Below are positions 10,939 to 22,900 of a stretch of 64,000 nt of DNA, piece after piece. How positions within the stretch are numbered: the first letter of the stretch is position 1; every line of letters starts with the position of its first letter. The stretch lies in NCBI GenBank assembly GCA_964017185.1, contig OZ024874.1, positions 13,573,957 through 13,637,956 of the forward strand, given 5' to 3'. The position numbers and the translations under genes were made by a program. Below the pieces are notes generated by a model. The model was not told the origin of the DNA. It worked only from the letters and a program-made list of their open reading frames with translations, and did no database searches. The DNA comes from Rugalucina vietnamica. Lineage: Eukaryota > Mollusca > Bivalvia > Lucinida > Lucinidae.

Positions 10939-13900
10939 CTGTAATGAGACATTCATCAGGATAACATCTGTGAAATAAATACCCCTGGGTATACAGGGGT
11001 GTACAATTTTTCTTATTTCTATTCCAAAACATAGATTGTGGGTACTCTCTATAACCGCCTCAATGTTTTGTGCAAAAATATGTAAAATATTAAATTTCAC
11101 CGCGTCCAATCGGAACGCCGGACAAACGGTCGAAACGCCGGATCTGCGTTGTTTTAACTCCGGATTGCGGTAGTTTCCACTGGATTCGCCGCCATTTTCG
11201 AAGGAAATATTTTCGACCAGGTAACAAAAACGTTTATTATAAATATTAAAAGAGTTTATGTCAACGTAAGCACTAACCTGTTCGGATCTACATACGTATC
11301 TCTAACCGCCGATTGTTCTGCTGATGCATAAGCTCCGCTAGGATATGCAAACACTCGAGAAGATTTTTGTTTTCCATGTTCGGCCATACGCTAAAATAGT
11401 GTTGGCCCCTAAACATTTCGTACTATTGTCATTTTCTTCAAAGTATTGACAAACTGCTGGTTGAGTTTGCATTTGTACATGAGACTTTATCGTAAGAAGC
11501 CAATTGCTCCTGATCTTTTGCCCGAACAAGCGTACGTTTCAATAGAACACCGCAAAATCAAAGTAACGCCGGATAATACGGCAATCTGAGTTTCCAAACT
11601 TGTCAAGTATTTGCATAGATTAATGTCTTGTAAGGTCTAGTACGCAGGTGGAATGCTCATTTTTGAGCAGAATCACTTATTTGTACATGTATGAAAGCTT
11701 GGCTTATTAATATTTACAACAGATAGAGACATCGATGTTCATTAATTGTTCGAAGCTAGAGCTTTGGGTCTTGCAATAATAAATCAGATACGGTTTAAGT
11801 AGATCAAACATGATAGAACATCTCCCGTTCTCTCTGATATGAAATAGAATATTATAACAAAATACTATAAATGAAATTAAAATTGATTTTTACAATTATT
11901 GCATTACGTTTTTCAGCGAAATGTGCAAAAAATCAAACTTAGCTCTATATGCGTCGAGACGGTGTCGTAGGAAGCCAGCTTTCCCTTAGAAGAGAAATTA
12001 TTTTCAATGATCTTCTTCACTGAAACCGCTTGACCAATCAAAGCTAAAAGTACGAAGCATCTATATATATAACCTAGGTCTCATGACCAAGATGGCAGCC
12101 ATGCCTATATATGGTAAAGCCCTTTAAATCTTCTTCTCCAGAACTGGTTGACGAACCTTGGCATGAAGCATAGACGACTTAAGTACTACAAAATAAATCA
12201 TGACACTATGTTGACCTTGGCCTATTTTATGGTAAGCTCAACATAGGTCGCCTATGCATATGAATGATGTCTTTTAAAGGAAAATCTTGCATGAAATTGT
12301 CAGTAGGACTGAATATCAATGAGTCTGTAAACATTTGGAACCATGGGATTCATCTGCCCCCACCCCGGGGCAATATACATGTGTATTATCATTGAAACAG
12401 TTTGGCCAATCAAAGCCAAAATTTATTATGAAGCATCTATAGGAAGGTGGACCAATGCAAGTATTAAAAATCCATTTCACCTGACCAAGATGACCATCAT
12501 GCCCATATAATGTAAAACCCCTAACTATTGTTCTTTTGTCCAGTGACTGTACTTCCTTACTCTCGTGTTAGCAATCGCTCCCCTTGGGCTACAAGCAGTG
12601 TTAAAAGAGAAACAAATTCTTAATTCGATGTCACCATCGGACATTCCTGGTTTCTATGTACCCGCTCTGAAAGTTCTCAATGCTTCCAAAGGGTATAACC
12701 TTAATAATTTCATTTGCTGTTCAGAGGCCTTAGGCTGTCAATATTTACACAGAAGAACACCAGAGTATGCACTCAGATTGATCAAATTCTAAGACGAACT
12801 TGTGGCTAGAAGTATATTTTTTATTGATATGCAAATATTAGAGAGTGGGGAAAACACAAAAATAAAATATTTTGAATCTTACTCTGTGGTGGTTCTTTTT
12901 GTTTTATGTCTTGGTGTTTAAATTTTTGTGCTGTTGGCGCCTTATGTTTGTTTTCATATTTTTAGTTTAGTTTGGGTAACTGAGTGGCCACCTACTGGGA
13001 AAATAGCTGCTCATTCGGCTTCCGATATGTTTTCATGGTATAAGTACCTGATTGTTAGTTTGGGTTTTTTCCCACCTCGGTTTTTGGAGTGGGAATCTTT
13101 TTCTGATTGCGCCTTTTCCTGATCTTTGCCTACTTGTACCTTTCTGTTAATTACGATCGGTCGGGGTTGAAAAATCTGGCCTAAATGCATTTGACCTATA
13201 TATGTGTATACCAACGTTTTCGGTCATATGGTCAGATTCAGATTCAGGTAACTAACACTTACTTCACTTGACAGAGCAAATATAGGCTTTTTGTCATTTT
13301 TCTAACGGTAAATTTGTTGTAGTAGTACTATAAAAGAGACCGACCTAAACACAAATAACTTTCCATAATCGATTGAAGTATTGAGGAAAAACATAAAACT
13401 GAGATCCTTTAAGAGCAGTGAACATAGGAACATATAAATGAGAAAGGCGATGGACCATACCGCGGTTTCGGCTACTTAAGCCTCTTCAGTTACCCTATAG
13501 ATTTGGCAACATGTAGCCAAAGGGAATAACAACATTTTTGGATCTTTCAACAGGGTAGTCGATACAAAGACTAGTATAATCCAAAATGGGGCCAAACATA
13601 TTGAACGTAGGTTAGAAAATGAATCTTAACCGAAAATGATGTTCTGATTTCTCAGAAAACCCTCGCTGATCTCAAAGGACCAAAAGGATAATACCAGAGG
13701 ACCAATGGTCCTGTAAACGCTCACCTGAGTCTGCTGCATATACCAATAAACATGTTTGAATATTATGGTATTTAAACAGCAGTCACACTGTAGCGTATAA
13801 CCCAAACGCGCGCCGTGCGTATGAAAAATCTCAACACGCTGAAGACTTTGGGCGTATAAAAATTAATTTGTTCCTTTAACACGCTTTAGCAGTCACACAT

Positions 13901-16900
13901 TAGCGCGCAACTGGGGCGTGTGCCGGACGTATAAAAAATCTCAAAGTTTTGGAGAACGGTTGTGATACGTCCCAGACACGCTAAGCACGCGCTACATGCG
14001 CGCATCGAACGTTCAACGCGCGTTTCACACACGCTTGGGGCACGCTACTGAAGCAACATCTAATAAAATCGGAATGCGCATGGAACGTACACTGGCGTGC
14101 TTCAAACGCGTGACAAACGCGTTCAGAGCGTATTCAACACGCTCGTAGCGCGCGTGGAACTTATTCGGGACGTATAAGCCACACGCCCGGAACACGCCGA
14201 GCTTTTAGAAAATTTTTAAGCATGTTTAAAATTTTTTTTAGCCCAAACGCGCGCGAAACGCGCAGAGACTTTTAGCGACGTACAGCGACGCGCGCCGGAC
14301 GTACACCAAGCGTACCCAACGCGCTTGTAGCGAGTTTTGAACGTGTTTCCGACGTGCCTCTGGCGTGTGAGGAATTTTGCTATGTTTTCAACACGCCCGG
14401 CGCGCGTTTCACTTATACGCTGATGTGTGACTGCTCTTTTAACCCCAGTGCAGGGGCAGATGAAGCCCTTGGGCCGTTTTCTTTTTTCAGAATAATCAAT
14501 ATTCTGTCCATTTGCCAATTTCTTGCTGGCTTTTCCCTTCAAATGACATTTTAACAGTTTTTCCCATTCAAATGCATGGGCAACCCATGTTGACCTTGCC
14601 ATAAACTTGGTCAAGGTCATCACAGGGTCATGATTTATATACACATTGTAGTACTTTGGCATGGATGCTTCACGCCAAGTTTCATTGAAATCAATCTATT
14701 GGTTTCAGAGAAGAAGATACTTGAAGGGTTTTTACCATATATGGGCATGGCGGCCATCTTGGTCATGTGACCTAGATTATTAAAATATACATTGGTTCCC
14801 CCAACCTATAGATGCCTCACATAAAATTTGGCTTCAATTGGCCAAGTGGTTTCAAAGGAGAAGATGTGTTTGAATATTATGGTAATATACATGTATATTG
14901 CCCCGGGGTGTGGGCATATGAGCCCTTAGGTCCAATTTTTTTTTCAGAATCATTAATATTTAGTCCTACTACCCATTTCCTGCAAGATTTTCACCTCAAA
15001 TGACTTTTTAAAAGTTTTCCCCATTCCAATGCATTGGCGACCTATGTTGACCTTGTCATAAAATAGGTCAAGTTCACCACAGGGTCATGATTTATATACA
15101 CATTGTAGTACTTCAGCCATTGATGCTTCATGCCAAGTTTCTTTGAAATCGGTCCACCAGATTCGGAGAAGAAGATTTTTGAAGGGTTTTTACCATATAT
15201 GGGCATGGCAGCCATCTTGGTCATGTGAACTAGATAATTTATATATACATTAATTCCCCCATTCCATAGATGCTTCACATGAAATTTGGCTTTGATTCGC
15301 CAAGCGGTTTCAGAGGAGAAGAATGTTTGAATATTATGGTAATATACATGTATATTGCCTTAGGGTGGGGGCAGATGAGCCCCTGGGGTCCAAATTTTTT
15401 TCAAAATCATTAATATTCAGTCCTACTGCCCATTTCCTGCAAGACTTTCACTTTAAATGACATTTTAAAAGTTTTCCCTATTCAAATGCAATTGGCGACC
15501 TATGGTGACCTTGCCTTAAAAAAAGGTCAAGGTCATCACAGGGTCATGATTTATATACACATTGTAGTACTTGAGCCATTGATGCTTCATGCCAAGTTTC
15601 TTTGAAATCGATGCACCGGTTCTGGAGAAGAAGATTTTTGAAGGGTTTATACCATATATGGGCATTGCAGCCATCTTGGTCATGTGACCTGGATTATTTA
15701 TATACACATTGATTACCCCTTCCTATTGATGCTTCACATAAAATTTGGCTTTGATTGGCCAAGTGGTTTCAGAGGAGATGATGTTTGAATATTATGGTAA
15801 TATACATGTATATTGCCCCGGGGTGGGGGCATATGAGCACCTGAGGTCCAATTTTTTTCAGAATCATTAATATTCAGTCTTACTGCCCATTTCCTGCAAG
15901 ACTTTCACTTTAAATGACTTTAAATGACATTTTAAAAGTTTACCCCATTCAAATGCATTGGCGACCTATGTTGACCTTGCCGTAAAATAGGTCAAGGTCA
16001 TCACAGGGTCATGATTTATATATACATTGTTGTGCTTGAGCCACCAATGCTTCACGCCAAGTTTCGTTGAAATCAGTCCACTGGTTCTGGAGAAGAAGAT
16101 TTTTGAAGGGTTTTTACTATATATGGGCATGGAGGCCATCTTGGTCACGTGACCTTGATTTCTTATATACATATTGGTTCCCCCTTCCTATAGATGCTTC
16201 ATATAAAATTTGGCTTTGGTTGGCCAAGCGGTTTCAGAGAAGAAGATCTTTGAAATCGTGGACGGACGGACGACAGACGGATGGACGGACGGACGGACGC
16301 CGGATCATGGCCATCCTATAAGCTCACCTTGTGAGCCTAACGGCTCAGGTGAGCTAATAATCTGCACTATGGATTATGTACGGGGAGACTTTCTAGGTTC
16401 GCCACATGGCACAACACCAGCTGCAGTAATAGCAAATAGAAATAAAACTGAGATCCTTTAAGAGCAGTGAACATAAAAATGAGAAAGGGGATGTACCAGA
16501 CCGCGGTTTTGGCTACTTAAGGATGTTCGCTGCTAACATTTGACATTTCGGAACTTCCGGTTTTTCTTTTCTTGAATATCTGGTAAACGGTTGCAGATAT
16601 TTTCCTAATATTTTATATTTGAATGCATATTGATAACATGCATAGAATGAGCCATGAAAATTTGTCAATCTAAGAAACTTCATTTTTTCACCCCATTTTC
16701 TGCAACTTTTCAGAAAAGTTTAGTTGTCAGTAAAATTTAGGGGGTAGGGTAGATTAAACTTGAATATTACACATCTTCAAATTAATTGCACTAGTTCGAT
16801 GTTTATTTTAGCAGCAGTATGTGTGTACATGGTCTTCTAAGTCATTCTTTGGGTCTTTGGTGTGCTGGTTTTAAAATTTAAGGTGGTTTTATGAAATGGG

Positions 16901-19900
16901 CTTTTAGAAACAAAACAGCCGAAAAAAGGCTGAAAATGGCGATTTTCAAGTTGTTGGTTCTCTCTTATATGCTCACTACCCTATATATTTCTTTCTTTTA
17001 TTCGAACAATATTACCAAGTTCTATGTTGTGTGAAAATACAAGAGAAAGTTTGAATCAACAAATATGGGTTTGGTACATTTCAAAATATTGATTTTTTCC
17101 GACTTTTCAAGTATGGGGGTAGGGTTGGAAAAGGAATCGTAAAATTTTGTCATCCACTCCAAGTTGCAAATTTTTCTATGCTTTTGGTCCAAAATTGTCT
17201 GCGCTACGTAAATATCATGACTTTTGAAAGCATTCTAGGTGTATTTTTGTTCAAGACAGGTATGTTTCAAAGAATTAAAAATTAAATTAATTTTACCAAA
17301 TTTAAAACATGGTGCTCAGAGGTCTCATTCAGAGGCCTGTAGCTTGAAAAAATGCACACTACCCTATATTTATTTTGTTTTCAAATGTCTTGTGTTATAT
17401 TTTGGAATCAAAAAAGAGTGGTTAGAAAAAAAGTTTGAATACTTTTTCATTGGCAGCGAACATCCTTAAGCCTCTTCAGTGACACTACAGATTTGGCAAC
17501 ATGGAGCCAAAGGGAATAACAGTAATTTTGCATCTTTCAACAGAGTAGTCGATACAAAGACTAGTGTAATCCAAAATGGGGCCAAATATATTAAACGTAG
17601 GTTAAAAATGAATCTTAACCGATAATAATGGTCTGATTTTTCAGAATACCCTCGCTGATCTCAAAGGACCAAAAGGAAAATATAATCTGCACTATGGATG
17701 ATGTACGGGGAGATTATTTAGGGCCACCACACGGCACAACACCATGGTGTCGGCTACTTAAGCCTCTTCAGTGACCCTATAGATTTGGCAACATGGAGCC
17801 AAGGGGAATAACAGTAATTTTGCATCTTGAAACCTGATTTTATGGTCACTGCATACTTCGAAAACACGCTCCAGTATATTACCTCTAACTCAAACCTATT
17901 TACCACTTTTATCATACATGGCTTATCTTGACTAAGAAGCAACAAGTCAAAGATTATCCATCCTCAATAATGACAACCGACCGTCGAACTAATTTCTGGA
18001 GGTCACAGTCAAAAAGCAAAATTCTCAGTTCCAAGAAAGTGATGCTGCGCAAAAATGAGCATGCCACTTGCGTACTAGACCTTACAAGACATTAATCTAT
18101 GCAAATACTTGTCAAGTTTAAAGACTCAGATTGCCGTATTATCCGGCGTTACTTTGATTTTGCGGTATTTTGTTGAAACGTACGCTTGTTCGGGCAAATA
18201 ATCACGAGCAATTGGCTTCTTACTATACAGACTCATGTACAAATGCAAAATCAACCAGCAGCTTGTCAGTATTTTGAAGAAAATGACAATAGTACGAAAC
18301 GTTTTGGGGCGAACACTATTTTAGCGTATGGCCGAACATGGAAAACAAAAATCTCCTCGAATGTTTGCATATCCTAGCAGAGCTTATGCTTCAGCAGAAC
18401 AATCGGCGGTTAGAGACATGTGTGTAGATCCGAACAGGCTAGTGCTTACGTTGACATAAACTCTTTTAATATTTATAATAAACGTTTTTGTTACCTGGTC
18501 GAAAATATTTCCTTCAAAAATGGCGGCAAATCCAGCTGAAACTACCGCAATCCGGAGTTAAAACAACGCAGATCCGGCGTTTCGACCGTTCGTCCGGCGT
18601 TCCGATTGGACGCGGTGAATTTCTTCCCAATGAAATTTTCAATTTTTACAGCCAAAAAAATTCTCTACAATGCATGGCCAAGTTTTTGTGATGTATTCAC
18701 TGTCCATTTGAAATACAAAGGCCTCAAACCCCACACCGCAGGGTACAGCCAATTCTGATAAAGTCAATGACTTTATCGGCAGTATTTGTCAACGAATGCA
18801 GACAGGTAGGCTAAAATTTTCCGTAAGTGACGTTGTTGTCATGCGGATGACACCTTTTGACTTTTCGGACGTGTATCATAAAATTTCGGCATTTGGTCTA
18901 TTAGAATGAGCATAAGGCGGCAAATTAAAGATATTAACATGTGCTTATATCGAGCAATTTTCAACTCGGATCAAAATATTCAACGACCATTCAGTCATAT
19001 CACAATTAGTGAATGGCTCAAACCCGACCTACGTTCCTGAAATTTCAATCATTAAGGCATGCAAGAAAAAGAATCTATCATGCGTGTAAGGTACGGATAG
19101 ACAATCTGTCCCTCGAGTCACAGTTTGGCATCACTTGGCGAGCCTCATGAAGCCAAAGTGACATTCCCGACAGATTTGTCTATCCCTCCTTGACACTCAT
19201 GTAAGATTCTTATATTCTCTTCTTCATAATGTGTCTACTCGTAAAATAACCTTAAAAGAGATTCATTTATTTGCTTCTGTCGATCGCACACCTACAGGCG
19301 ACACCATCGTTGCGACGTTATGACATTTCGTCATTGACGACGCACAGACCTTTAAGCGCTACGGCTGTTGTGGTTCTTTACCTTAAGTATGGAAGTGATC
19401 CTAATATGGGGTCTGTTAGCAACGAGGCTTATGCTTATATTGTCAATAGAACAGCAATATGAGCCAACACATGGGAAAACCAACAATCCGCATATGCGAA
19501 AACAAAGGCCCAGATCAGCTTCGCAGTAACTGCGAAGCTGATCAGCGCCTTTGTTTTCGCTACACGGATAGTACAATCCCTCTTCTACTTATAGCCAAAA
19601 TTTCAAGCATCTAGCCTGCTTCTGTAACTGTACAGGCCGGTTTGTGTCAGACCTGTTCGGAAACCACATTGTTTGTTTTCCCACCAGGCGGCTCATATGT
19701 CGTATGACACTAAACCTTTGTTACCATGTTTGGGTTTTTCTGGTTCTGGTTCTACTTTCTGTGGTTCTGTCTTATGTGGCTTCTTTCCAATAGGGGGTGG
19801 GGGAAACACAGGCTTCTTGGTCGCTATGGCAGGGGGGTGGGTCACAGGCTTTTCTTCTGAAATAGAATGAGTGTAAATGTTTTAAAATACATGTGTATTC

Positions 19901-22900
19901 CTGTTACCAGCAAATATCAGTTGTAGATAGCAGAATCCTAGTGATGGTAAATAGTCAAAATCAAAAAAATATTTTATGAATCATTTGTATACTTGCTAGC
20001 TTGTGTTTAATAAAAGCGCTGCAGGCATGCATGATACCCCGCCACGCAAATTTAATTTAGCAAAAATGTTTGTCAATAAATTCTCAAGATAAAGAGCAGA
20101 ACAAAATTTTGTCATAAATGAAAGACCATAACTCTGTATACATTGATAAAATTTACCCATCTTCAATCCCAAACCACTACTTCCTGATTTGAACTTTTAT
20201 ACAAAGTTTGAAGAACATTGGTTGATAAATGCACAAAACAGAGGCAGGAAACGAAATTTTAATGTAAATCATGGGCCATCACTCTGTACATATTTAACAA
20301 AATTTATTCATTTTCAATCCTAAACCACTCCTTCCTGATATGAAATCCTCAGAAGAAGAAGAAAATCGGTCAATAAATACTCAAGATAGAGCCCGGAAAC
20401 AAAATTTTAACGTAAATCAAGGGCCATATATAACTCTGTACTTATTTGACAAAATTTACCCATCTTCAATCCCAGACCACTCCTTCTTGGTATGAACTCC
20501 TATACAAAGTTTGAAGAAAATCGGTCAATAAATGCTCAAGATAGAGCCCGGAAACAAAATTTTAACGAAAATCAAGGGCCATAACTCTGTACATAATTGA
20601 CGAAATTTACCCATCTTCAATCCCAGAGCACTCCTTCCTGGTATAAACTCCTATACAAAGTTTGAAGAAAATCGGTCAATAAATGCTCAAGATAGAGCCT
20701 GGAAACAAAATTTTAACGTAAATCAAGGGCCATAACTCTGTACTTATTTGATGAAATTTACCCATCTTCAATCCCAGACCACTCCTTCATGGTATGAACT
20801 CCTGTACAAAGTTTGAAGAAAATCGGTCAATAAGTACTCAAGACAGAGCCCGGAAACGAAATTTTATCGTAAATCAAGGGCCATAACTCTGTACTTATTT
20901 GACGAACTTTAACCCATCTTCAATCCCAGACCACTCCTTCATGGTATGAACTCCTATACAAAGTTTGAAGAAAATCGGTCAATAAATACTCAAGATAGAG
21001 CCCGGAAACGAAATTTTAACGTAAATCAAGGGCCATAACTCTGTACTTTTTTGACGAAATTTACCCATCTTCAATCCCAGACCACTCCTTCTTGATATGA
21101 ACTCCTATACAAAGTTTGAAGAAAATTGGTCAATGAATGCTCAAGATAGAGCCCGGAAACGAAATGCTGACGGACGGACGGACAGACAGACAGACGGACG
21201 GACGGACGGACGGACGGACGGACACTCGAACGCAAATTTTTTTTGGAGGGTATAACATAATACCCCGCACTTTTTTAAGTGGCGGGGTATAAAAAATAGT
21301 TTACAAAGAATTTGACACTTTTACCTTTGACCTCTGGTTTATGCTCTACAACTGGGGCTTTATCTGGTAGTTTAGGGGCTGTTTTGACAGCAGGGCCAGT
21401 AGTAGGGGGTGGAGGCTTCTTTGGCTTTGGCTAAAAAGAGAAACAAACTATGAATAAGACTAAAAAATGACATTTTTGATAACATTAGATACTTTACTCA
21501 GTTTTCTGCCCTCAGTCTTCTGTAACCACACAAATATCCATACAAAGTACCTTCAAACTTCTGAAAAGCTTCATAAAGATGAAGACCTTGATCAGATATT
21601 TCCTCTATGACCATTCTGACCTAAAACAATGTTGTTGGCCCATGACTCTCTGCCAGAAAACTTTGCATCACCAGGGTTAATATTACGTAGGGAAAGTTAA
21701 TTGCTATTTGAGGTTTTAGTTCTAGTGTCACATACAGTGTACATGGTTAATAAGTTGTAAAATGAGTAACAAGTAAAACATCCGCTAGTCTTTGCACTTG
21801 CAAATTGTAGATTTTCAGGCAACACCGCTCATATGAGCTTTGTAAATCAGACGGTACTATCAATGCGAGGGTTATTATTCAGTTTTGAAAGCAAACTAAA
21901 TGTACAAGTTAAGGAAATGCACAAATTTATGTAATTACGATCATGCACAATGGTAACAGCTATTTGAGCCTTTGCGTGAGAAAACTAACAATTTAGGTTT
22001 CCAAACAGGTCCGACACAAACCGAGCTGTGAGCACTGAAGCTGGCTAGAGACTGGAAATTTTGTATTTAGAAAGAAGAGGAATTGTACTATCTGTGTGTG
22101 TTGCGAAAACAAAGATGCAGTTACTGCACAGCTGATCTGCGTCTTTGTTTTCACATATGCAGATTGTTGGTTTTCTGGTGCAGCGGCTCATTTCTAAGAA
22201 ATCTACTTTACTGTTTTTATTATTAATTGAGGAAGTTTGTACTATTGTTTGATTTGATTTATGCTTTACACCCAGTACCAACAGCTGAGGTCAAGCTAGG
22301 ATGGTCTGTCATCACAACTACATCGTTCCAAGGCAAGCCTCTAAAAGGCAAACTAACAGTACTTTTCACCACAAACAAACAAATGATCCTCTTGAATAAG
22401 CAGAAGAGGAATAAGAGCTGTCGCAGGACAGCGTGCTCGACTGCTTCTGACCTTTGTCAAACATAAGGCCAAACCCGACCAGTAACCCAAAGCATTATGC
22501 TCATACATCTTTTTGCCTTGATGCAATAAGGCAAAATCACTGAACCATTAAAGTTAACTATAACTACCTAAGATTTAGAGATCTCACTCATATTGTGAAA
22601 GAAGTGTGTTCATATACCAACTGAGTGCCAAGACACAAGGCAAAATCACTGAACCGTGAAATAAGGTCACACTGACCTATAAGTATTTCAGGGTCAAAGG
22701 TCTAGTGATACTTACTCATAATGTGAAAGAAATATGATCATATACCCATTCAGTGTTGAGATATAAAGCAAAATCACTGAACCATGAAATTAGGTCATAG
22801 TGACCTATAAGTATGTTTGGATTAAAGGTCTGGTCATACTCATTCATAATCAGAAAGAAGTATGAAAAAATATCAACTGAGTGTCAAGATATAAGGCAAA

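Larger units (their letters stand above)
11098..18617. mobile_element. 7.5-kb element with about 570-bp inverted arms
   Basis: The arms 11,098-11,680 and 18,045-18,617 are inverted copies starting CACCGCGTCCAATCGGAACG. AATTT at 11,093-11,097 and 18,618-18,622 is a 5-bp target duplication, and the host M3 copy resumes exactly across it. Both arms contain a matching 63-codon frame (11,338-11,529 minus and 18,186-18,377 plus) with a shared [12 protein letters not shown] block. The interior is filled by other repeats and no transposase is seen. Superfamily unknown. Confidence 0.8.

Noticed and set aside
12565..12792. 75-codon plus-strand frame with [10 protein letters not shown] and [14 protein letters not shown].
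   Set aside because: It looks slightly protein-like and follows a CAG, but no phase from that acceptor gives the frame, and no family was recognised.
14216..16461. Repeated small frames with [14 protein letters not shown].
   Set aside because: They are translations of the family A tandem unit and recur with it in both arrays.
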